Under the pieces are notes generated by a model, which searched no databases, was not told where the DNA came from, and was given only the letters and a program-made list of their open reading frames with translations. A stretch of 64,000 nucleotides of DNA, from NCBI RefSeq assembly GCF_900101815.1, contig NZ_FNAO01000006.1:371200-435199 (forward strand), written 5' to 3'. The position numbers and the translations under genes are program-made. Each line of letters starts with the position of its first letter. The first letter of the stretch is position 1. The DNA is from Pricia antarctica. GTDB taxonomy: Bacteria > Bacteroidota > Bacteroidia > Flavobacteriales > Flavobacteriaceae. This document shows positions 58,039-64,000 of the stretch, in pieces.

Positions 58039-59895
58039 ATGTCCCACCGAAGATTCTATACGTTTTATCTGTCGTTATGTGCACTCATTTTCGGGTTATC
58101 GGCCTGTAATAAAAAAGAGAAAGTCCAAAATCATGTACTCGAAGGTTCCCTTAAAAAATGGCAGCCTGTAACCCTTACTTTTGACGGACCTCAAGTTTCG
58201 AAAAACGACGCGATCAATCCGTTTTTGGACTATGCGCTTTTGGTGAATTTTCATAATGGCAAAGAGTATTTTACGGTTCACGGTTATTTTGCCGCGGATG
58301 GGGAGGCCGCCGAGACCGGAGCCGAAAGTGGCAACAAATGGCGAGTAAAATTCGCGCCAGATGCAGAAGGAAAATGGGAATTCGAGGCGTATTTGGCGGA
58401 AGGCACGGATATAGGTATTAGCGAAGATCCGCTGAAGGAAAAGAAAAAGGCCTTATGGAAATCATCTGGAAGTTTTGAAATTGCTCCCCCAGATTCTACG
58501 GCGACAGGATTCTATAGTACGGGAAGATTGGAGTACACCGGAAAGCATTATTTGGAGGAATCCGAAACCGGAAAGCAGTTCCTTAAAAGTGGTGTAGGTA
58601 GCCCAGAGAACTTTTTGGCCTATCATGAATTCGACGGTACTTTTGATAACGGAGGGGCAGAAACTCCCACGCTGACGAATGGATTGCACCAGTATTCGCA
58701 ACATATAGGCGATTGGAAGGATGGAGATCCCATTTGGGGCGACGATAAGGGCAAGGGAATTATTGGCTCGCTTAATTATTTAGCCGATAAAGGCATGAAC
58801 AGCCTGTATTTCATGACTATGAATGTGGCGGGCGACGGCAACGATGTATGGCCGTGGATCGATCCGGACAAGCAAACCCGATATGATGTTAGCAAGCTGG
58901 CGCAGTGGGAAAAGGTTTTTACACATATGGACAAGTTGGGTATGGCGATGAACGTTTTCACCCAGGAGACCGAAAACGATACGCTTTTGAACCATGGGGA
59001 CCTCGGTCTCGAGCGAAAGTTATATTACAAAGAACTCGTGGCACGGTTCGGTCATCATTTAGGCGTTGTGTGGAATCTGGGCGAGGAGACCAACCGTAGT
59101 ACCGAACAATTGGAAAGCTATGCCACTTACATTCGAAGTGTCGATCCGTATAATCATCCCATAGCGGCGCACAATCACGTTCGGGTAACCGGAAAAAGTA
59201 TTGCAGGAAGGCCATTAGATCCCATACAGGAAACATTTTTGCCTTTGTTGGGCTTTAAAGACTTTGAGATTCCGTCGTTACAGATGGCCGATACCATGGA
59301 GATTCATGAGGAAGTCAACAAATGGCGTAATCTTTCCTTGGATAAAAAGCGACCTTGGGTCATATATTTAGATGAGATCGGCCCTTATGATATTGGCGTC
59401 ACCACCGATTCCGCGGCCAACAATAATTATGACGCGGTCATGCACACTAGTCTTTGGGGAAGCCTGATGTCTGGTGGGGCGGGGACATCTTGGTATTTTG
59501 GAGGTTCTGATATTCCCAACAATGATCTGTCCGCAGAAGATTTTAGGACACGGGATCAATGGTGGGATATAGCCACTAACGCCCACCAGTTTTTCAATCA
59601 CCATCTGCCATTTTGGGAGATGCAAAATCACGATGAACTGGTGAGCAATGAAAAAAGCTACTGTTTTGCCAAAAAAGATGATATTTACGTGGTGTACCTG
59701 CCCAAAAATGAGACAACCGACCTTCAGATCGGCGATGGTGCCTTTACCATAGCCTTCTATGACCCGAAAAAGGGCGGCATGCTGCTCGACAAACAAAACG
59801 AAGGATGGAAAATCACCAAACCGAATAGCGTAGAACTTTCGGCGTTTAACGGTCAAAAGAACAAAGATTGGGTGATTGTCATAAAAAGAAAATAA
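58039..59895 (+). CDS. DUF5060 glycoside-hydrolase-like lipoprotein
   Basis: 618 residues with lipobox IFGLSACNKK. The DUF5060 domain (TLTFDGPQVSKNDAINPFLD) covers about 35-135 and is followed by a TIM-barrel-like region in which LGVVWNLGEETNRS and WVIYLDEIGPYDIG supply candidate acidic catalytic residues. Relatives include bacterial glycosidases of the DUF4038/DUF5060 type. It ends in an all-beta domain. The substrate cannot be told; sulfatase neighbours suggest a sulfated glycan. Confidence 0.9.
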   Translation: MSHRRFYTFYLSLCALIFGLSACNKKEKVQNHVLEGSLKKWQPVTLTFDGPQVSKNDAINPFLDYALLVNFHNGKEYFTVHGYFAADGEAAETGAESGNKWRVKFAPDAEGKWEFEAYLAEGTDIGISEDPLKEKKKALWKSSGSFEIAPPDSTATGFYSTGRLEYTGKHYLEESETGKQFLKSGVGSPENFLAYHEFDGTFDNGGAETPTLTNGLHQYSQHIGDWKDGDPIWGDDKGKGIIGSLNYLADKGMNSLYFMTMNVAGDGNDVWPWIDPDKQTRYDVSKLAQWEKVFTHMDKLGMAMNVFTQETENDTLLNHGDLGLERKLYYKELVARFGHHLGVVWNLGEETNRSTEQLESYATYIRSVDPYNHPIAAHNHVRVTGKSIAGRPLDPIQETFLPLLGFKDFEIPSLQMADTMEIHEEVNKWRNLSLDKKRPWVIYLDEIGPYDIGVTTDSAANNNYDAVMHTSLWGSLMSGGAGTSWYFGGSDIPNNDLSAEDFRTRDQWWDIATNAHQFFNHHLPFWEMQNHDELVSNEKSYCFAKKDDIYVVYLPKNETTDLQIGDGAFTIAFYDPKKGGMLLDKQNEGWKITKPNSVELSAFNGQKNKDWVIVIKRK

Positions 59896-59921
59896 CCTAA
59901 AGCTTATACAGAAAGCACCAA

Positions 59922-60647
59922 ATGACTCGCAATACCTTGATATTATTTTTAACAATTAGTTTTTTCTACGGATGTAAAGAAAATCCAAATAAAGAAAAGA
60001 AACCCGCAGCGGTGTTTCAGAAGATTGAGGAAACTATCAATAGAGTACCGCAAAAACAGACCTCTCCCCAAAAATCGTTTCGTACTTTTGAGCACCTGGC
60101 GGATACTACCTTTGTGCGTTTGGCGGATTTTAGCGACGGCTTTGCCTATGATTTGCGCTATGCTACCACAAATAATTTTTTAAAGGAAAAAGTGTACGAC
60201 TGCGCCGAGTGCTATACCCGGGTAAAAACTGCCAAGGCTTTGCTGGCGGCCAACAGCGAATTTCACGATAATGGGGTACGAATCAAGTTTTTTGATTGTT
60301 ATCGGCCGAATTCCGTGCAGTATAAAATGTGGGAAATCGTACCGAATCCCCAATACGTCGCCAATCCTAAAAAGGGGTCCATTCATAATAAAGGTGGAGC
60401 GGTAGACATTACTTTGGAAACCTTGGCGGGGGAGGAACTCGATATGGGTACGGATTTTGATTTTTTCGGAAAGCGAGCCTACCACGATATGTCCGATTTG
60501 CGGCAAGAGATACTCGATAACCGAAAATTGCTCAAGGAAACTATGGAAAAACATGGTTTTTGGTCCATTAGAACCGAGTGGTGGCATTATAACTTAGGGG
60601 CGGCATCCAATGATAGGGTGGCTGATTTTAAATGGGACTGCGATTGA
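59922..60647 (+). CDS. D-Ala-D-Ala dipeptidase (VanX/M15D family) lipoprotein
   Basis: 241 residues with a lipobox (SFFYGCKENP). Zinc-peptidase motifs: SIHNKGGAVDITLETL (His and Asp ligands) and SIRTEWWHYNLGA (Glu and the last His). VanX-type enzymes cleave D-alanyl-D-alanine; in non-resistant bacteria they recycle peptidoglycan dipeptides. It follows the DUF5060 gene by 26 bases, which suggests one transcript although the roles differ. Confidence 0.93.
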   Translation: MTRNTLILFLTISFFYGCKENPNKEKKPAAVFQKIEETINRVPQKQTSPQKSFRTFEHLADTTFVRLADFSDGFAYDLRYATTNNFLKEKVYDCAECYTRVKTAKALLAANSEFHDNGVRIKFFDCYRPNSVQYKMWEIVPNPQYVANPKKGSIHNKGGAVDITLETLAGEELDMGTDFDFFGKRAYHDMSDLRQEILDNRKLLKETMEKHGFWSIRTEWWHYNLGAASNDRVADFKWDCD

Positions 60648-60747
60648 TGGTTGAATTTGAAAACTTGTCCGTGTGTCCGCCAGACCGGTTTAAAAATCGG
60701 TAGATTTGAAAATAATTTCCATTTGTCCAAAAAGTAATAGTATCATT

Positions 60748-61668
60748 ATGAAAAATAAAATTTACATTATTATGTCAACCTTCTTTTTCGGAGCCACTGT
60801 TCTGGCCCAAGACACCATCATGCCCCTATGGCCCAAAGATAAAATTCCAAATCGCATCGAAAGTGATGAAAAAGAGGAGCATGTCAGCGAAGACATTGTA
60901 AGGATCAGCAAGGTGCAAGAACCTACGATCGAGGTATATCTGCCCGCCAAAAAAAACGCTACCGGACAGGCCATGTTGATATTTCCAGGTGGCGGATATG
61001 GAATTTTGGCCTATGATTGGGAAGGTACTGATATTGCTAAATTCCTCAACGGAAAGGGCATTGCCGGGATTGTGGTAAAGTACCGATTACCTTCCGACAA
61101 ATCGCAGACCGAAAAATGGAACGTGCCCCTTATCGATGCCCAGCGCGCCCTACGATTGGTACGTAGCAAGGCAAAGGATTTTAATATTGCCTCTGACAAA
61201 ATTGGAATTATCGGCTTTTCCGCAGGGGGTCATTTGGCATCGACCTTGGGTACGCATTTCGAAGAAAAAGTATACGATCAAATTGATGAGGCGGATGCTC
61301 AGAGTGCCCGCCCCGATTTTATGGCATTGATATATCCAGTGATTACGTTTACGAAAAGTACAAAGCATTCCGGTTCGCAAAAAAACCTTTTGGGAGAAAA
61401 TCCAACACAAGAAATGCTAAAACATTTCTCGAACGAGCTTCAAGTGACTTCGGAAACCCCGCCAACCCTATTGGTACATGCAACCGATGATCCCGGCGTT
61501 CCGGTGGAGAATAGTCTCATGTTTTTTCAGGCCTTAAAAGACAAGAACGTATCCGCCACGATGCACGTTTATCCAAAAGGCGGACACGGATTTTCCCTGG
61601 CGCGCAAAGACCCGCACTTGAGAGGTTGGACAGAACAACTTTTCGAATGGATGGAAAGTTTGAATTAG
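60748..61668 (+). CDS. Secreted alpha/beta hydrolase (esterase-like)
   Basis: 306 residues from MKNKIYIIMSTFFFGATVLA, a signal peptide; an in-frame ATG 14 codons upstream is rejected. FPGGGYGILAYDWEG gives the oxyanion-type loop and GIIGFSAGGHLASTL the nucleophile Ser; VHATDDPGVPVENSLMF and PKGGHGFSLARK provide Asp and His. It resembles bifunctional feruloyl/acetyl-xylan esterases. It could de-esterify the glycan attacked by its neighbours. A TAGATTTG -7-like match is at 60701-60708. Confidence 0.9.
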   Translation: MKNKIYIIMSTFFFGATVLAQDTIMPLWPKDKIPNRIESDEKEEHVSEDIVRISKVQEPTIEVYLPAKKNATGQAMLIFPGGGYGILAYDWEGTDIAKFLNGKGIAGIVVKYRLPSDKSQTEKWNVPLIDAQRALRLVRSKAKDFNIASDKIGIIGFSAGGHLASTLGTHFEEKVYDQIDEADAQSARPDFMALIYPVITFTKSTKHSGSQKNLLGENPTQEMLKHFSNELQVTSETPPTLLVHATDDPGVPVENSLMFFQALKDKNVSATMHVYPKGGHGFSLARKDPHLRGWTEQLFEWMESLN

Positions 61669-61716
61669 TTTTTCGGATTTTTCGTAAAAAACGAAGGGTA
61701 ATCAAAAGGTGTTTTA

Positions 61717-61724
61717 TATTTTTG
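61717..61724 (+). promoter_or_regulatory. Candidate -7 promoter element for the tRNA gene
   Basis: TATTTTTG matches TAnnTTTG, 68 bases before the tRNA-Pro 5' end. No TTG is at the usual distance. Confidence 0.4.
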
Positions 61725-61791
61725 CAATCCAATTTCGAAAAACGGAATCCCTTTTTTTCGAATTTGGAATGTAATAGCGTTAGCTATTTTT

Positions 61792-61868
61792 CGGGATGTA
61801 GCGCAGTCCGGTAGCGTACACGCCTGGGGGGCGTGTGGTCGCAGGTTCAAATCCTGTCATCCCGACCA
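61792..61868 (+). tRNA. tRNA-Pro (anticodon GGG)
   Basis: 77 nt including an encoded CCA. Acceptor stem CGGGATG / CATCCCG pairs fully; D arm GCGC...GCGT, anticodon stem CACGC / GCGTG around CTGGGGG with anticodon GGG (reads CCC), T arm GCAGG TTCAAAT CCTGT. It is followed by a terminator at 61879-61910. The position at the edge of mobile-element genes makes it a likely integration target. Confidence 0.97.
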
Positions 61869-61878
61869 GTAAGCACGG

Positions 61879-61910
61879 GGCCTCCGAGAGATCGGGGGCC
61901 TTTTGTTTTT
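61879..61910 (+). terminator. Intrinsic terminator of tRNA-Pro
   Basis: Stem GGCCTCCGA / TCGGGGGCC (61879-61887, 61892-61900, one G-U pair) with loop GAGA, then TTTTGTTTTT. Confidence 0.8.
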
Positions 61911-62070
61911 CCACAGGTACAACATTTTTGAATGTTTTGAAATATGTAACTGAACCTGTACGAACATAACCTTGTGGATTACTTTTAAAAAACACCGATT
62001 TGGGAATGATGGATTTTTAATCCAATCTTGAAGACTGCAAGATTCAATTTTGAAATTTACCTGTTGAATA

Positions 62071-62103
62071 GGTTGTCGCTAGTTCGAGCCCAAGAGGAGA
62101 AGC
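62071..62103 (+). other. Degenerate tRNA-like 3'-end fragment, possible attachment scar
   Basis: GGTTGTCGCTAGTTCGAGCC and the following CAAGAGGAGAAGC have the look of a T arm (TTCGAGCC) plus acceptor end, but no 5' half is present and the arm no longer pairs fully. Integrases of Bacteroidota elements often leave such tRNA fragments at attL/attR. Confidence 0.3.
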
Positions 62104-62113
62104 TATTACCAAC

Positions 62114-62147
62114 AAAGGCCCCGCAGAAATGTGGGGCCTTTCTTTTT
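62114..62147 (+). terminator. Strong intrinsic terminator
   Basis: 12-bp stem AAAGGCCCCGCA / TGTGGGGCCTTT (one G-U pair) with a GAAA tetraloop, then TCTTTTTT. It has no intact gene just upstream, only the tRNA-like fragment. Confidence 0.75.
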
Positions 62148-62225
62148 TGGCAGGGTTGAAACAAGGGTGAAACAATTAATCTTTGCATTTATCTTCCTAT
62201 CTTCATAAGCGGCTTTCATGCGGTT

Positions 62226-62977
62226 ATGAAATACTCCTTTAAAGATACCATTATTTCGCTTTTCCGGCGGATCGACAAAACAATTTTCGATCTGCATCGA
62301 ACGGGTACGGCGTGGAAAAACAGGAAAGTCCCACATTGGATCGTTCTGGTCTTCGCGATCGGGTCGTACTTTCTTTTACTTTGGCAGTTATGGCCGTTCC
62401 TATCGAATCCGCAAATATCCTTTTTTGGATATCTTGGATCTTTCTTTCTGCTGGTATTTACGATCCTGTTCTTGGTGTTCGCTAAAATCTACATTTCACG
62501 GCTTCTCAATTATACGAGCCCGTATCCGATCCAAAACAAGAAATCCCATATAGCGAAAGCGATTTCGAGATACCTTTCCGCTATTCCAAAACAGCCCATT
62601 GCATTGATTATGATAGGGCCAATCTTTTTAAGGACTATCTAAGAACGGATAGGGAGGACTTCTTAAGACTGCAATCGGGAAAGCGGGTTTCCCAAAAATT
62701 GATATGGCTGCCCTTGACCGATAGGAAGCTGCCCAACTTCCGGCTTTTTTTCGAGTTCCTGAACCATATCTCCGAAGAGAACCTGTAAGGGTATTACGGG
62801 GAAAACCTTTTACGCCTATGTAACTATATCATTTCCCACTTTGAGTCAAGGGATATGGAATGGTCGGTAAAACAACTTCAAAAGGCACATTCGGGCTGGA
62901 AAAACTGCAATCCGAAACGGCGTATGGACCTGAAGATAGATATCGAAAACCACCTTGTACTTATTGACCGATCATAA
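62226..62977 (+). pseudogene. Frameshifted membrane-protein gene of the mobile element
   Basis: The frame opens with two membrane helices (HWIVLVFAIGSYFLLLWQL, FGYLGSFFLLVFTILFLVFA) and stays open to 62642, but coding sense moves at an A-run (62588-62591) to another frame, giving CIDYDRANLFKDYLRTDRED, LPLTDRKLPNFRLFFEFLNH and, after an in-frame TAA at 62786-62788, LLRLCNYIISHFESRDMEWS up to a stop at 62977. One lost A plus one nonsense change would explain this. The protein was about 250 residues, with a two-helix anchor and a helical soluble region. The family is not recognised. Confidence 0.65.
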
Positions 62978-63113
62978 AATGAAAGGGAATGCATAGGAAA
63001 ACGGCGGAACGCTTTCCTTTACTTGATTTCATTACATAATACCCTCAAATTGCTTTCAAATAGTTCCATGGGCCGATCATGGAAACAATGTGAAAACTCA
63101 ATCCGAAAGCGAT

Positions 63114-63425
63114 ATGGACAAACAGAATTCTTCCCTGGTACGACTGCTCCTCGAAAAAATATACCATCTGGACGAGGCCGCCCTGGTCAAAAAAAAGGTG
63201 TTCAACGTCTCCAATTTACAGATGTATACGGGCTGGAGCCTTTCCAAGATCTACAAGCTCACCTCGGCACGGTTGATCCCATTTTCCAAACCGACCAACG
63301 GGTCGCTGTTCTTCGAACGGGAGAAGATCGAGGAATGGCTGCTTCAAAACCCTTCCTATACGGAAGACGATATCGAGGAAAGGGTCAGTGCACACTTGAG
63401 AAAAAACCATCGCGGTAATTCATAA
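63114..63425 (+). CDS. Helix-turn-helix (excisionase-like) DNA-binding protein
   Basis: 103 residues from ATG; a GTG 8 codons earlier is also possible. The segment FNVSNLQMYTGWSLSKIYKL is a MerR/excisionase-type winged helix, followed by PTNGSLFFEREKIEEWLL, the usual end of HTH_17 domains. Such proteins control excision or transfer of integrated elements in Bacteroidota. It lies 9 bases before the next gene, so the two form an operon. Confidence 0.88.
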   Translation: MDKQNSSLVRLLLEKIYHLDEAALVKKKVFNVSNLQMYTGWSLSKIYKLTSARLIPFSKPTNGSLFFEREKIEEWLLQNPSYTEDDIEERVSAHLRKNHRGNS

Positions 63426-63434
63426 TATATAGCT

Positions 63435-63875
63435 ATGAAAGCTGCCGATAGGAATTTTCAGGGCATATGGATCCCCAAGATGATCTACTTGAATACCGAG
63501 GTGAACTGGTACGCCAAGATCCTGTTCCTGGAGATACACAGCTTTACCGCGAACGGAAAGGAATGTTATATGTCGAACGGATATATCTCGTCGTTCCTGA
63601 ATATCTCCGAACGGCAGGTTTCCCGATATATTTCCGAACTGAAGACGATCGGCTGGATGGAGGAGGTTTCCTTCGACGGGAGGAGGCGGTATCTAAGGAG
63701 CGCACTCGAGTTCAATTTCCGAACGGGCGCACCTGATACGACAAAAGTGTCCAGGCAGGATGGACATCTCTATCGTGGCAGCAACGTCAGAAATGACCAT
63801 CATATAAAACAAGCTACAAAACAAGACATAAAATCAATTAATTATTTAAAAGTAAAAAATCGAATTTTAGAATAG
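63435..63875 (+). CDS. Helix-turn-helix protein of the mobile element (replication-initiator-like)
   Basis: 146 residues. GIWIPKMIYLNTEVNWYAKI followed by NGYISSFLNISERQVSRYIS and LKTIGWMEEVSFDGRRRYL is the HTH_36 arrangement found in replication-initiator-like and regulatory proteins of Bacteroidota plasmids and integrative elements. The C-terminal 40 residues are polar and probably disordered. Whether it starts replication or regulates transcription cannot be told from the sequence. Confidence 0.8.
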   Translation: MKAADRNFQGIWIPKMIYLNTEVNWYAKILFLEIHSFTANGKECYMSNGYISSFLNISERQVSRYISELKTIGWMEEVSFDGRRRYLRSALEFNFRTGAPDTTKVSRQDGHLYRGSNVRNDHHIKQATKQDIKSINYLKVKNRILE

Positions 63876-63961
63876 GACCTATGGAAAATAATCGGTCGGA
63901 ACGTTTGTAGCCTTACCCGTTTTAGGACAATGCTAAATTCAGAAATTTTTTGTTCTTAAGC

Positions 63962-64000
63962 CCGGATTTTGTGACGGATCTTGATCCGGCATAAAATCGG
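63962..64000 (+). repeat. Nested hairpin at the window end
   Basis: Outer arms CCGGATTTTGTG (63962-63973) and CATAAAATCGG (63990-64000) pair with one bulge and one G-T pair; an inner stem CGGATC / GATCCG (63975-63980, 63983-63988) fills the loop. No T tract is visible before the window ends, so it may be a terminator, an attenuator or a transfer-related structure. Confidence 0.5.

Larger units (their letters stand above)
61869..62225. other. Spacer between tRNA-Pro and the mobile-element genes
   Basis: 357 bases without a gene. It holds the tRNA terminator, a tRNA-like 3'-end fragment (62071-62103) and a second strong terminator (62114-62147). Confidence 0.6.

Noticed and set aside
61846..61868. 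Direct repeat of the tRNA-Pro 3' end as an attachment-site pair
   Set aside because: I found no second copy inside the window; the tRNA-like fragment at 62071-62103 is a different sequence.

Overview
This window looks like chromosomal DNA of a marine member of the Bacteroidota, most likely family Flavobacteriaceae. The sequence signs are a TonB-receptor/DUF4249 pair, a C-terminal type IX secretion (T9SS) sorting domain, monomeric isocitrate dehydrogenase, lipoprotein-rich hydrolase genes, sulfatases, and promoters of the Bacteroidota form (TTG, about 17-20 nt, TAnnTTTG). The genus cannot be fixed from the sequence alone; Maribacter- or Zobellia-like organisms would fit.

Positions 1-12.7 kb are mostly housekeeping: a cut DUF4249 lipoprotein and its TonB receptor, icd, a long gap with a possible small RNA, rplS, trmD, a coiled-coil membrane protein, an HtrA protease, dapF with a GNAT enzyme, mltG and a small lysozyme-fold protein. 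Positions 13.2-22.2 kb are accessory: a CapK-like adenylate-forming enzyme, a large tyrosinase/von Willebrand A fusion, a truncated tyrosinase half-gene, and, convergent to these, a T9SS-exported tyrosinase behind a fibronectin-III/tail-fibre-type protein, then a NeuD/PglD-like acyltransferase. Three type-3 copper proteins within 5 kb are the most unusual part of the window.

Positions 22.6-42.7 kb return to core genes: a tetrapyrrole-methylase-family enzyme, low-molecular-weight phosphatase, dnaA, a thioesterase, ribD with HAD and EamA genes, prmC, a LOG-family protein, ligA, a 55-residue membrane protein too short for routine gene finding, a two-gene 5'-nucleotidase, dapA, a VWA lipoprotein and a DUF5916 outer-membrane-type protein.

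Positions 42.8-61.7 kb form a periplasmic oxidation and hydrolysis region. It holds a two-subunit molybdenum hydroxylase with XdhC and MocA maturation factors, an exported amidohydrolase and a thioredoxin-like (YyaL type) lipoprotein. A GMC oxidoreductase, its small-subunit partner and a TIM-barrel isomerase follow, suggesting 3-keto-sugar chemistry. Two sulfatases, a DUF5060 glycoside-hydrolase-like protein, a VanX-type dipeptidase and an esterase complete it. No SusC/SusD pair is present in this part of the window.

From 61.8 kb a tRNA-Pro gene marks the likely edge of an integrated element: strong terminators, a degenerate tRNA-like 3' end, a frameshifted membrane-protein gene, two helix-turn-helix genes typical of Bacteroidota mobile elements, and a nested hairpin at the window end. 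No integrase is visible before the window stops.
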